Assembly (NCBI GenBank): GCA_003024175.1
Contig: MDYQ01000036.1
Coordinates: forward strand, 62,001-126,000
DNA from: Planoprotostelium fungivorum
Lineage: Eukaryota; Evosea; Variosea; Cavosteliida; Cavosteliaceae
Reading direction: 5' to 3'
Length of the DNA: 64,000 nt
Positions 50,392-61,599 of this stretch are shown piece by piece; the first letter of the stretch is position 1; each line of letters opens with the position of its first letter. The notes beneath the pieces are model-generated. The model worked only from the letters and a program-made list of their open reading frames with translations. It had not been told where the DNA came from and searched no databases. The translations under genes and the position numbers were made by a program.

Positions 50392-51640
50392 TTATGAATG
50401 AAACTGCCGCTGTTTGATCTGGAGGATCCTCTCTTGAGCTCTCGCCCTCAGAGCTGCCCTCTCATCTGAGGTCAAACTGCCCACGTTCAAGGCAGTGATC
50501 GACCTGATGTCGATTCCCGACTTTGGCTCTTCATCTGATCCTCCATCATCTCCTGCAGCCGTTAGACGTGCCATCACCGTCACATCCAACTCACCCTTCT
50601 TCTCTTTGTACAATTTATCTACTGTCTTCGCTAATGTTGTATCTGGGTTTGGGGTATCTTCACCATCATCGTCCGAGTCGTCCTGTATGAGGTGAGATGA
50701 CATTGTCCAGAGACACCTCTTTAGCCCCACCTCTTCTTCTTCCTCTTCCTCTTCTTCAGCTTCGTCTTTAGAGTCGTCTGCATCGCTGATCAACTGTTGG
50801 ATCTTCTCTTTCGTTTCCTCCACAGGAATACCTGAAGAGGGTTGGTTTAGATGTTGGGTAATAAGAGCTCACCCAGGCTGATGAGATGATGTTCGAGGAT
50901 GGTCTTCAGCTGTAAGACTATCTCTGGGCTGCTGCATGCCTTCAAGAGGGCCAAAAACTTCTCTCGTACGTCGTCGTCGTTGGCATTAGAAGTCGTCGGT
51001 TGATCCTCCGTCGCATCTTCAGAAGGAGCCAAAACGTCGGTGCTTTCATCAGCTGGTGCCTATTGAAATCAGAATACAGATGCACTGAGATCTGAATCAC
51101 CTTCTTCTTCTTCACGACCTTCTTGACTGTCGAAACTTCTTCTCCGACTTCATTTGAGGATGATGTCTTCTTCGGTTTCGTTATGACGTTCCCATCTTGG
51201 TCTTTGACTACTTTCTTCACCTATCACGCGTTCACATTCCATCTCGATCTCACTCCTCACCTTCTTCTTCACCACAGGGTTACCATCCTTGTCTGTCTTC
51301 TTCTCCGCCTTGTCTTTGGGTTCTTTATCGCTTGTTACCTTCTTCACCTTCTTCACTACTTTGACTTTCTTCGGCTCTTCGGTGGCTGTGGGCGTAGCCA
51401 TCGGTGACTTCGGCGTGCTAGGTCTTACGACTGGGGATCCAGGTGCCTTTTTGGGTGAACTGCTGCCTATCGTTACGTTTCCACTCGATGGCATCCTCTC
51501 TAAAGCTGGTGGCTTTTTATTCACGCTCTTTGTGGATACCACAGAGGTTCCGTCGGAGCTGACCTATAGAGGGTCAGTCAACGTTTTCAAGAGGATCGCG
51601 ACACCTTCTTGACTTTCTTTACTTTCTTTGGCTCCTCCAT
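50392..51640 (-). CDS. Lys/Glu-rich low-complexity protein, unknown function
   Basis: Start 51640 (MEEPKKVKKVKK), spliced to VSSDGTSVVSTKSVNKKPPA. The first half is Lys/Val/Pro-rich with repeated KKVKKV and KSPMATP motifs, resembling disordered chromatin or microtubule-associated tails. The second half has a helical part, REKFLALLKACSSPEIVLQL then KTILEHHLISLG, joined to IPVEETKEKIQQLISDADDS. After that come a Glu run, an acidic DDSDDDGEDTPN stretch and a conserved-looking end, SLTSDERAALRARAQERILQ. No family is recognised. Four short introns are visible (around 50830, 51065 and 51220 for example). A partial second allele lies at 49579-49872. Confidence 0.6.
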
Positions 51641-51800
51641 GCGTCGTTGATCGTGAGGGATATCCAATTGAACAGCCAGGCGATGCCGGTGTAGACAAGC
51701 TAAAAATAATTAGCCAGGGTCAAATCTGTCCGTCACAGCATATCTGATCCCATAGAGTCAGAAGCCTCCAGCAACAGATGTCTGCAGTGTCGATCTCATT

Positions 51801-54800
51801 ATGACGGAGTATCAGGATGGCGAAGTCTATATAGATGTCGTCACACCAACGGAGAGGCTTCTTCCTGTAGCTTGGGAAGATGTCCTCGTCAAAGAGATCG
51901 ATTACAACAATAATGAGAAGGCCCGAAGGAGGACGGCTTCCGATGAAGAGGAGAAATTAGAACTGCTACAGGAGAGAGTTTATGAAGGATGCAGAGAGAT
52001 CGAGGAGCTGTGGGACGTCCATTACGATCTCGGTCTAGGGAACGGCGTCCTACAAGTGTTAAATATGACCGTTGCAGAACGCGCGATGAGAGAGTTTCGA
52101 AACTCTGTGCGTCCAATACAATTAGATCACAAACAAACCTTTGCTTATCACAAGGAGACCGGTGAGCTGCATCACATCATCACATGTCTAATCCTTCAGG
52201 GATCAATCCTTTTCGAGATGAAGACACTCCCTCTACACCTTCTAGCACGGGACATTTCCTGTCGGGAGAGTTCACCACGAAAGAGAGGAAGGACAGAAAC
52301 AGGGAGCAACTCAAGAGACAGATCGAAGATCTCGTGTCAAACGTGGTCACCGATGCATGTCTCATCCAATCTGAATCCGAAGAGAAACTGGCTCGACCGC
52401 TCGTCGACGCCGAAGTCTTGAGCTTCATTGAACGAGAGAGACAGAAGGACATTCTCATCGACACATTGAGAGGTGATCTCGTTCGCAAAGAGGACAACGT
52501 GTGACATGATGTCAGGTCAGCTCATCCGTAGAAATCGTTCTCTGGCCGAACAACGCACTGCATACATGAGAGAACTCCTCGTATTAAAGAACCAACTCAG
52601 TCGAAGAAAGGACCTGGGAGAAGAACCCGCACAGTGGGGTCAGTTTTGGAAGTACGATTTAGGCAGTTTAGAAGAGGCAACACGAGAAGAGGCACCGGCG
52701 TCCACCACACCGTCTCACGTCATCATGAAGATGCAAGCACAATTCGATGCGGAGAAAGAAGAGATGCAGATGCGATTTGATGATGAGATGGCTCTGGTCA
52801 ACGATCAGCTCCTCAGCCAGCAGTTTTTGAGGGAGGCACAAGACAAAGACTTTCAATTGAAGATGAAGGAGATGAAATCGGAGACAGAAAAGAAGGTCAG
52901 TGTGTCACACATCTTCTGATCAGCTGATCATCGACAGCTCCTGACGACAAAAACTCTATTCGAAGAAGAGAAGAAGGCCATCCAGATCACCATGGAAGAG
53001 ACCCTGAGAAAGAACAAGGAGAGGTACAAGGACATCAAGAGGCGAAGTGGAGAAGAATCCGCCTCTCGCATCCGGACACTCACCCAGAGAGAAGAATATC
53101 TCAAGGACAGTATCGAAACGTTGAAGGCTCAACATCGTCGTGAGCTGTCCGCCCGAGAGACAGAAGTCAAAGCCAAATCCATCGCCATAGAAGAGCTCAA
53201 GCAGAGGCTGATAAGCGCCAGCAGCACCAACAAGGAGAGGACGGACGCAGGCTATGTACAGATGAGATTGATCGAGAGAGAGAACGAGAGAAACGAAGAA
53301 TTCAAGTTCATGTCGGCCTCCCTCTTGGAATCTAGAAACGAAGTTCTAAATCAGAGGACGAGGTTGGAGACGTCTGCCATGATGTTCGAAGAGCTGTCGG
53401 TCAAGTATCTCACCTTGCTCGAAAACTTTAAAAAGTCCGAGCAGTCGCTGAAAGATGCCCAACAACTGGGTGTCGTTGGTAAGTGTGATCGAACTGAATG
53501 TTTGTCTCTGACGATCTCCGTTCCAGCTTCGAGTATGAGAGTGCAAGAGAAGGAGAAGAAGTCACTCATGACGGAGATCTCTTCCATACAAAAGGAGTTG
53601 CTCAAACGTCGCAATTCGATCAACAAGGGAAATCGTAAACCGGAGGTGATGTTTCTCTCAACGCCCTTCGCTGAATCCCATCAGGATGACGAAGCCTTAT
53701 CGCGACGACTTAAAATCGCCGAGAAATTGCTGGGCCAGAAGATTGTACAGATGGAGAATAACTCGGTGGAATTTCTAGATCTCCTTCACCGCTTCGAAGA
53801 GTTCGAGGCGGAGTTGGACATGGTAGAAAAAGATGCCAAAACAGCTGGGGCAGTGGAAGAACTTCTCAAGTCTTCATACAAGACCGGACCGGTCGACATA
53901 ACCAACGCGAGCGTGGCAAAAATCAAAGGAAGTCTGGCGCGGCGAAACAGCTCCAAGGTACACGACACAAATGAAGATCGAGACTGATGTACGCAGGATG
54001 TAACGGAGGACGTCAAGAAGAAGGCATCGGCTGGACTGAAGAAAACACAGTCTAAACCTGCGTTGTTTCCAGGTCGAGCTGCATCTTCTTCCTCTCAACC
54101 GAATCTGAACCACAACTTGGAGCCCTCGAGGCCGGTGAGTGATGACCCACTTTCAATCGACACATCGTCATCCTTCGATTACGATCATCTCCACTATCAA
54201 TCATCACACCTTCACGTACTGAACGCATTCAGATCGCCATAGAGAAGATTAGAGCCGAGAGATTGGATGCACCAGAAGGGAGATTGAGAGCTGGATCCTC
54301 CCCTCCGGCCGTCAATTACTTTGATACTTCCGTAGGAACTCGTGGACATCGATCCATGTCCCGTCACCTCCAGTTACCGAACCCAGAAGTTTTTGGCGGG
54401 AACAGCCTCGACGAGGTACCTTCGCCCCGAACCATTTCCACGGAAGAAGACACGTCATCGAAGGGAGACACCTCTCAGTATCTACCGGAGAGAGAGGATC
54501 AATCGACTCCATCCACGATCACCATCCATCTCCCCAGCAACTCTTCAGAAGTCCCGGACGACACTGCACCTAGTGGCGTCACTATCAGTCCCAGTCACTC
54601 CACCCTCTTGGCGATACCGCAAGAACAAGCTGGAAGGAGATCGAGATCCGTCAGCCTACGCATTCCAGAAGACATCGAAGTCATGGGACAGCCCTCTCCA
54701 CGTCTCTCACCGCGCCGCATCGATCCAGCTTTGGAGGAGATGAAGAGGGAGGGAGCTTCAACGAAGAGAGCTTTAGAGGATGCCAATCGACAGATCGACT

Positions 54801-55824
54801 ATCTGTTGTCCGAGAACGAGAGGTTGAGAAGACTGACCGTGACCATGGCCCAAAATCCTGCGGAGGAGGTGAAGGAAGTCATCACATCACGAACTGATGA
54901 TGAGATAGACACCGACGAGAGAGAAGAGAACGTCTAAAGCACCAGTGCCTTACCTGGGATTATCCATCGTGTCGAGAACTGATGACAAGGGCAAAGTGTT
55001 GATGTCACCTAGACAGCAACTGGCCTCGCTGAATCAGCCATCACCTACCTCTAATCCGCCATCACCTACCTCTAATCCGCCAGAAGAGCAGGATCCACGA
55101 AGTCTGACACCAGAGCTCATGGCCGCCCTTGCATCACGTTCACAGAAGGTAAACACGAGCAAGCCGAATGCGCTGGGCAACGAAGACTGGATCTCACAAC
55201 TCAGCGTATGGGAGAGACTTCAGATTCGAGCCAGAATCTTGTCTCACAAACTGAGGTGAACTCGTCATCACCATCGTCCAACACCTGACGCCATGCAGAC
55301 ACACCATCGGCAACATCAACCAGAAGAGGAGAGAGGACATCGAACGCACACTGCGCGATACTGCCCTCCTCCAATCAGATGACGTGGCGCAGAGAGAGAC
55401 CGAAGACTACGACTCTTACATGTACATCGGAACGAACCCGTCCATCACCCGAACTCGAGTCGTAACCGCCAACTTTCAACCTCATGCACCCTCCTCTGTC
55501 ACCGTGAAGGAATTTGAAGAGTCTCTCCCCATCAGCCAGGGCTTCAACCAGAACTCTTTCTTTCCTCTGCCACGAGACATCAACTTGGAACCATCACCGA
55601 GAAAGACACACGGACCATCACCACCGCAGACGGCAAAGACGAACAATCTGACGTCGACCTCTTTACCTCAATCCCGTCTGGGGACGACCATGCTGTCCAC
55701 CGGTGTGAAGCAGAAAGTCAAGTTTCCCGCACCGCCATCGAACATCGAAACCAGTCCGACCATCAAACCGACACATGCAGTGAAGATACCGAGCTCTCTA
55801 AGGAAGAATGATGTCACATCGTGA
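51801..55824 (+). CDS. Long coiled-coil protein, unknown function
   Basis: Start 51801 (MTEYQDGEVYIDVVTPTERL). Residues 1-110 form a globular-looking N-terminus (CREIEELWDVHYDLGLGNGV). From about 52200 to 53900 spliced exons encode a nearly continuous coiled coil, with segments such as QLKRQIEDLVSNVVTDACLI, MKMQAQFDAEKEEMQMRFDD, EETLRKNKERYKDIKRRSGE and LLHRFEEFEAELDMVEKDAK. A Ser/Pro-rich part follows (RSRSVSLRIPEDIEVMGQPS), then a short leucine-zipper-like helix, DANRQIDYLLSENERLRRL. That frame ends TAA at 54937 (EENV). Eight bases on, the next frame reads on through SRTDDKGKVLMSPRQQLAS and LSVWERLQIRARILSHKL to 55824. I could not find splice sites joining them. They may be one gene with an indel, or two. 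Confidence 0.6.
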
Positions 55825-55856
55825 TGAGATCCATGATCGATACAGTCCGCGATCTT

Positions 55857-56305
55857 TTATTTCTTTTTTAGCTCTCTGGCCTCGACACGTGCGGAGTCTT
55901 GCAGCAGCTGGATGTCTACTTCAGCTGATGGCAACTGAACATATCGAACGACGGATCCTCGAATAAAGCAGTTCTGTACTGATATCTGTCGCATTCTTTA
56001 GAGGAGATCTTGCATCGTGAATAAGATGAACTTATCGAGTGATTTCATGTTCTTCGGTGCTGAATGCAGATGTACGATGGGAAAAGAGTCTCACCATGTG
56101 GGGAAACTTTTCGCTATCTACGACGCTGATGTCCTTGAGTTTGATGTTGAGATACTGATCGACTGAATGTAATGTCCCCTTGATGCATAGGTCGCTCTTC
56201 AATTCGACTATGATTTCCTTACCGACCAAACTCTTGAAGAAGGAGAAGAACAACTGTCCATTATGAGATATCCTTGACATGAAACAGGATCTTATAAGTC
56301 ACCAT
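55857..56305 (-). CDS. LSM2: LSM2, U6 snRNA-associated Sm-like protein
   Basis: Exon 1 holds only the start codon (56303-56305). A 49-nt intron (56254-56302) joins it to LFFSFFKSLVGKEIIVELKS, DLCIKGTLHSVDQYLNIKLK and DISVVDSEKFPHM. A second intron leads to ISVQNCFIRGSSVRYVQLPS and AEVDIQLLQDSARVEARELK. With MLFFSFF restored the protein aligns end to end with LSM2 (about 95 residues). LSM2 is part of both the nuclear LSM2-8 ring on U6 snRNA and the cytoplasmic LSM1-7 decapping ring. Reading without the first intron would add a false N-terminus (MSRISHNGQ). Stop 55857-55859. Confidence 0.93.
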
Positions 56306-56780
56306 CGAATCTTATGTAAATAGACGTTGGTTAATCGCCAGAAGCGTAAAAGTATCCGAGAGAGGTCTCTAGATCTCGATGGCTGATGTGATACGGCAAG
56401 ATCAGATGTTGGTGCAAAACAACTCGCCACGCCAAAATTCGGCTCGTAACGGGCAACAACATTGAATGATTCATTTCAGCGACCTCTATATAGAGGTGAA
56501 GACGCCAAGAAGTATGTCCAATTGTACGTGATGGCGCTTCAGACACTGCACAATAAAAACCATAAAACATACCATAAAATGATAACCCATACAGAGGAAC
56601 AATTAGACAACGTGTACAGTCCATGCAGAGTGTGTCAGGTCGATACCAGAGGATATATAGATATAAACCTCAAAATGATTCCGAAACAAACATCGGAATC
56701 GTTCCATTTTCTGACCGAACTTCGCTGAACGCTCGGAAACAGACGAGAAAGAAGAGGCCACATCTTCAGATCAACTCACC
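56306..56780. other. Divergent intergenic region with one short open frame
   Basis: 475 bp between LSM2 (-) and the zinc-finger gene (+). A plus-strand frame at 56462-56728 (MNDSFQRPLYRGEDAKKYVQ to FHFLTELR, 88 codons) has no recognised match and may be chance or 5' leader. Confidence 0.3.
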
Positions 56781-57053
56781 ATGCCGCAGTCTAAGAAGGA
56801 TCTCCGTAAAGCAAAGCAGAAGGAAAATGCGGCCGCCGGTGTCGTCTACCAGAAGAAGGAGCCCGAACGTATGGCCAAATGTCAGAAATGCAAGGTGAGG
56901 AGTCGATTTAGAGGCGAAGTTTTGCATGAACTGATGGAAGATCAGTTGGATTTTCGCGCCACAAAACGAAATGTAGAGTTGTTATCTCACGCCACAGCGA
57001 AGCACTCAGATTCTACTTTCACCGACTGCTTCCCAGGAGAGGTACATGAATAG
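56781..57053 (+). CDS. Small C2H2 zinc-finger protein (zf-met2 / At2g23090-like)
   Basis: Start 56781: MPQSKKDLRKAKQKENAAAG is a Lys-rich N-terminal helix. An intron of about 70 nt joins MAKCQKCK to LDFRATKRNVELLSHATAKH, giving Cys-x2-Cys and His-x4-His, followed by STFTDCFPGEVHE. The spacing and the final CFP motif match the small zinc-finger family that includes plant At2g23090 and relates to human ZNF706. Members are about 75-80 residues long, as here, and poorly characterised. Confidence 0.75.
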   Translation: MPQSKKDLRKAKQKENAAAGVVYQKKEPERMAKCQKCKVRSRFRGEVLHELMEDQLDFRATKRNVELLSHATAKHSDSTFTDCFPGEVHE

Positions 57054-57253
57054 ATGGGCTCGTAACCTGTAATGTGATGTCATTTTATGTATCAAAGCGA
57101 AATGCGAATGAGGGTGTCACGATTCGTTCGTGAACCATCCCTTTTTCACCCTGATGACACGTTCTCTTCAAACCATTGTGAACAATTCGAGTCTGTGACG
57201 TACAAAGAGATAGAAGGTGCACCACTGTTGTCGTATTTATATTGAAAGATGGA

Positions 57254-57699
57254 TTACTCGGCTGTCTCGAAGCTGAAAGTCTCTCTCTTCTTGAATCCCC
57301 TCAGACAGATGTATCTGGCTCCACAGAGGACGAAGAAGATGGCGTAAATGAGAGCAGCGATTCCAGATGAAACAGCAGCGAAATGGGGGTCGAACTCCGT
57401 TGGGGGAACGGACTGTTTAGCACTCTCTATGGCGGCGTGGTACATTTTCTCATAACCAGCATTGTATAAGAGCGCCATGACTCCCTACCCAGATTTAATG
57501 TGGGTTCAGATGATGCAAACAGACGGATCGACAGGGTAACCGTTCGGGTCGATGAGACGACCGACCGGCATGGAAATGTCTAAAGAAGCTCACCAGCATA
57601 AGGGCTCCCCAGAGAGAGAAGATGGTGCAGCATATCGAACCTGACCGTTGTCAATGGAGTGTGAAGGGTGATAAACTCACAGACGGGACCGGGGAACAT
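57254..57699 (-). CDS. RNASEK: Ribonuclease kappa / V-ATPase-associated protein RNASEK
   Basis: Exon 1 reads MFPGPV and shares the next Cys codon with exon 2, CSICCTIFSLWGALML. A longer intron leads to GVMALLYNAGYEKMYHAAIE and then a second helix, VSSGIAALIYAIFFVLCGAR. The tail is RGFKKRETFSFETAE. Two membrane helices, the CC-I-S-WG--ML motif and about 95 residues match RNASEK. That protein is associated with the V-ATPase proton pump and needed for endosomal acidification. The RNase activity described for the family is less certain. Stop 57254-57256. Confidence 0.78.
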
Positions 57700-57902
57700 G
57701 GTTGCCGAGAGATGATGTGTTCTTGTGATCTTGGGGTTTCTGTTGCCGAAAATGGGCTTCCTCAGTCACAGCTGAAATGTCCAAAAACTTGGTAAAACAA
57801 AGAATTCTTGTAGAAAGGAGAAGCCTCAGACAAAAGAGAAGCACTCTCTCTTCTCTTTAACCTTCCCACAGTGGATGATCCATTTCTGTGAAGAGTCCAC
57901 AT

Positions 57903-58037
57903 ATGATGCATAGAACTTTCCTCAGAGCGGTGCTCGCTCTTGTCGCTGTCTATGTCATAATGCTCACCTACGAGTTGTTACCATCGATTCGAACTTGCAT
58001 CATCTGTTACGACATACCTCCGTTCTTCGATGAGTGA
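57903..58037 (+). CDS. Tiny single-helix membrane or secreted peptide, hypothetical
   Basis: A 44-codon frame: MMHRTFLRAVLALVAVYVIM followed by LTYELLPSIRTCIICYDIPP and FFDE. The first 20 residues look like a signal peptide or membrane anchor, and two Cys lie in CIIC. It stands alone between two minus-strand genes. A GTGAG at its end could be a splice donor, so it may be a first exon, but no matching downstream exon was found. Confidence 0.3.
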   Translation: MMHRTFLRAVLALVAVYVIMLTYELLPSIRTCIICYDIPPFFDE

Positions 58038-58273
58038 GACGTCAACATCAATCGGAACGCATCCGATTGCTCATCGTGTGCAGGTGATCTCCGACCATTA
58101 CAACAAGTCATCCAGAACTCAATGCAAGATATCTCCAGCGATTCGATTCAAACATAATCCGTCACGAGTCACCCCATTCAGAGTCTTAATCGGCTGATCA
58201 TCATGGACGTCACGACTCTGTCACTTCGAACCCATTGATCGCGATCCAATAAACTCTTCATCGATCGCATCTT

Positions 58274-59512
58274 TTATCTCTTCTTCTTTCCCTCCTTCTC
58301 ATCCACCATCGCTGTCCTCTCCTCTCTCATCGTCCATGCCGCAATCAGCACAGCACCCGGTCCGATGATCACAGATGCAAGAGACAAGAGGAAGAAGAGA
58401 ACAGAGACCTTCACTATGCCACTCGTCAGAGTCAGAGCCGAAAGCAAGACGGCCGCCGCTGCCGACCAGATGAGATCCCACTGGAGGAAGACCTACGTCT
58501 CGTTACGTACGTAGGGTACGTACACCCACCTGGGCTCCAGTGATGACATCAGGAACGGTGGATCCGTAACCGTGGGCGACGGAAGGGACGAATGCACCTG
58601 ATAGACCTTGCAGTCCTCGCATCATGATGAGTTTGTGCATGGATGTCACGTGAGCCGCGAGGGTTAAGAAGAAGGCAAAGACATACAGACGTCTTAAGGT
58701 GGGCATCTTGCCTCTACCAAAGATGAGACCCCCCGACGATGTCTCGTCTCGAGAGAAGATGAGCCGGTTGATGTGATAGAAGATGAAGAATGAGATGAGG
58801 ATATAGACGGGGAAGGGCTGCCAAGCGGCGATCAACCTGTAAATGTCAACGATGTCGAAGAGATGGAGGATACATCATGATGGAGACGATGTGAGATGAT
58901 GTGATACCTCGATTGGAGTTCGACTCCGATGACGGTGGGGTCTAATTTCATGAGAGCCGATGGAAATAAGAAGCCGAGGCAGATGGAGGGGATGATGGCG
59001 GAGCTCAGAGATGATTGGATCGATGAGCGCCCGGGACGGTTGCCGATGGCACCGAACACGAGAGGGGTGACAATGCCACTGCCAATCATCTGCATCATCA
59101 AAAGATAGAAAGTGACGGCGAATAGACCCAACCGAGTGTTTTTGTTCTCTTCTCTAATCGCTGTGGAGAGGTGAGATGACGTAAGAGGGTCAAAATGTCA
59201 CATTCTGTATAGATCACGAACAGAGAAGCGATGATGGTGCCTAAGAAGGTTTGAAGTTGTGACTCGATCTCAACGGGTGGGTTGTGGATCACAGGACGGA
59301 AGAAATTGACCATGCCACAGAGAAACTTATCTAACGGTATCTTACCACGATCAATATGTATTTTCGTACATCGATCGACTCACAATGCGAGTTATAGACA
59401 GGTGATTTGCATCACAGCCATCACTCATTAGTTTGAATGTCCCATTCGAAATGGAAAATCCTAAAAGAGTCAATAGTCCGAGAAGAGAGATCAAGTAGAA
59501 GGTGACGTTCAT
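58274..59512 (-). CDS. Polytopic membrane protein, unknown function
   Basis: Start 59512 (MNVTFYLISLLGLLTLLGFS), a signal-anchor. Splicing gives HLSITRIIPLDKFLCGMVNF, FRPVIHNPPVEIESQLQTFL, LFAVTFYLLMMQMIGSGIVT, PLVFGAIGN, SICLGFLFPSALMKLDP, LIAAWQPFPVYILISFFIFY, YVFAFFLTLAAHVTSM and FLQWDLIWSAAAAVLLSALT, ending in a Lys-rich tail. Around eight helices are visible. The AAWQPFP and FLQWD motifs recall a large group of uncharacterised membrane proteins abundant in filamentous fungi, sometimes in secondary-metabolite clusters; that resemblance is by eye only. Nothing nearby suggests a pathway. Stop 58274-58276. Confidence 0.6.
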
Positions 59513-59862
59513 TACGTGAGTTGCGCCTTGGTGTTGTATGCAATATCGATTTAATTAAAATATCCATAATAATAATTAGAACTCCATTCTGTCTCAATGG
59601 ATTGCAACAGGCGGCGAATACAACCACGCAATCACCAAGAGTTCCATAGTGGAAGACAAAGTCACCATTCAGAAGGTCGTCTTGAGCGCAATTTTTTCTA
59701 TCCTACGACGGAGCGATGACCTTGAGAATTGACAAGCTTGCAGCGTATTCATCTGATGATGGATGGAGTCATCGCGGTTGGTCCATTTTATTTCCGCGGT
59801 TTGTTCTGACGTCTGCGAGATCAGATCATTAACATCAGTCGCCTTCTCTGCTGAGTCGGATG
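59513..59862. other. Divergent intergenic region
   Basis: 350 bp between the membrane-protein gene and the ankyrin pseudogene. No feature recognised. Confidence 0.35.
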
Positions 59863-60852
59863 ATGTCTAACGGTATCATCTCCAGTCACGACGTTACGAA
59901 AGTCGTCTTGGACTTCGCGCTGAACGGAGGCACAACAAATGAAACTGAGACACAACGAGGAGCAGTTTGCCATTCTTCGTATGACGTGCAAGTTGTGGAA
60001 GGACATCGGTGAGTCACTCAGTGGTAATAGACCCTTCTGATGTTTTCTCAGTGGACAGCTTCACTGACTGGCTGACCAAATATGATCTGCCTTTGGCTAT
60101 AGAGAGAGGCAATATCGAGTCATTACGCTTCCTGTCAACTCGCAACGAGCTGGATCCATGCATCGAGGATATTCAGCTGCTCATCATTGCATCGACCAAG
60201 GGCTCTATGGAGATTGTACGGCTTCTCTTGAGCGATATTCGCGTGGACCCATCAACACAAGACAACGAGGCCATCAGAAATGCAGTCAGTGAGGGCCATA
60301 CAGAGACTGTACGGTTGCTCTTGTCTGATCCTCGTGTGGACCCATCAGCACAAGACAACTACACGATGGTACGAGCAGTAGAGAGGGGATATAGAGATCG
60401 TACGGCTGCTGTTGTCTGATGCTCGTGTGAACCCATCAGCAGGAGACAACTTCGCCATCAGATATGCAGCCTTTAAGGATGATAGCGAGACCATACGGTT
60501 GGTCTTGTCTGACTCACGTGTGGACCCATCAGCAGGAAACAATGAGGCCCATCAGTACAAGACAATTATGCCATCAGATACGCGGCCAAACAGGGTCATG
60601 CTGGTAGAGCAATTGAGGGCGGTTACAGCAAGACCGTACGGTTGCTGCTGGCCGAACAGCCAGAAAAAACAAATACTTTCTGGATTGAAAAGCCAAAAAT
60701 TCAAGGGGAGGAAAGTTAGCGCATGGTCTGACCATCCCCCCAGAGTGGAACGTATATCCCCAACCATTCCTTTTGCAGGGTCAGCATTGAATCTTTTGCC
60801 AAAAGATGAAGACGAGTTCGCTGCGCTCAAACAATTGAAAGCGCCAGCCTAG
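59863..60852 (+). pseudogene. Broken paralogue of the ankyrin/F-box-like gene
   Basis: The first 16 codons (MSNGIISSHDVTKVVLD) are almost the same as those of the gene at 24122. The later text LRMTCKLWKDIG matches its LRLTCKSWKEIG, but in a shifted frame. After a short intron-like gap, ESLRFLSTRNELDP and ankyrin units (IVRLLLSDIRVDPSTQDNEA, TVRLLLSDPRVDPSAQDNY) follow. Frame then changes near 60395 (IEIVRLLLSDARV continues in another frame) and again near 60545 (NYAIRYAAKQGHA). At least three frame changes in 900 bp make this a pseudogene, although the repeats remain 70-90% alike in sequence to the intact copy. The last 80 codons to 60852 (WSDHPPRVERISPTIPFAGS) are unrelated to the other copy's tail. 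Confidence 0.65.
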
Positions 60853-61333
60853 AGGAGGAGTTCGATCGTGCCTGCATCAGAAGATGAGGTGCTCGAGATC
60901 ACTCGACTACCACCGATGAACGAGGTATCATCTTCCACCGGCGAAACATCGAATTCAGATAGACATGAACGTGAATGTAAATATTGAAGGGAAAAGCAAA
61001 AGTTCTCGCGACATCCACGCCTGTCATCACGTAAGTCGTGACGCTCGATGATGAGCTCACCTCATCAGGTGAGAACTGGTCGCTGGTATCGGGCTGAAGA
61101 TCTTGTCTGCCGGAGGTGAAGTCTCTCAGTTGGGTTCCTCTTCAGTGAGAAAATTCAAGTGCCAATTCAACTTGACGACGACGGCCGTGATGTTGTACAG
61201 TGTTCCCATGGATGTACGTAGTCGACGAAACGCTTGGTGTATGTTTCCTCTGGAGAGTAGAATCTGCGAACAATGTCGAAAGCAGGTGATTGTTGAATTG
61301 TCTACTCAAATAATCGCTAAGGTGAATGCACCA
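60853..61333. other. Intergenic with short coding-like scraps
   Basis: 481 bp before the tRNA. A short frame near 60870-60990 (ASEDEVLEITRLPPMNEVSS) looks protein-like but has no start or partner exon. A frame from 61103 runs into the tRNA and is therefore not a gene as written. Confidence 0.35.
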
Positions 61334-61414
61334 GCAAGTTTAGTGAAGTGGTCAAACACGCTAGCTTCAGGTGCTAGTCCTTCGGGTTCGTGGGTTCGAC
61401 TCCCACAGCTTGCA
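61334..61414 (+). tRNA. tRNA-Leu, anticodon CAG
   Basis: All cloverleaf parts are present. The acceptor stem GCAAGTT pairs with AGCTTGC (one G-U pair). The D arm has stem GTG/CAC. The anticodon stem CTAGC/GCTAG is perfect, with loop TTCAGGT giving CAG at positions 34-36. A long class II variable arm (TCCTTCGGGTTC) follows, as in Leu and Ser tRNAs. The T arm is GTGGG-TTCGACT-CCCAC, and A is the discriminator base. The internal A box (TAGTGAAGTGG) and B box (GGTTCGACTCC) for RNA polymerase III are intact. A T-run at 61420-61423 is a likely terminator. There is no intron. Confidence 0.93.
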
Positions 61415-61419
61415 ACTTC

Positions 61420-61423
61420 TTTT
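61420..61423 (+). terminator. RNA polymerase III T-run terminator
   Basis: Four consecutive T residues 6 nt past the tRNA-Leu 3' end, the minimal pol III stop signal. Confidence 0.6.
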
Positions 61424-61599
61424 GTAATCTTTTGGTTCGCTCGTTCTAAGTCATTCGCATCAGCATCAGCACCGCACTCTTTTGTACTTTCACATCTCTC
61501 AAGTGAGATGACTGTCGACATTTCCGACACCTCACGGAATGCATTGTTTGTCGCAATTTGTTTTTTCACGAATTTAGGAAGAGATCATCACACATCACG

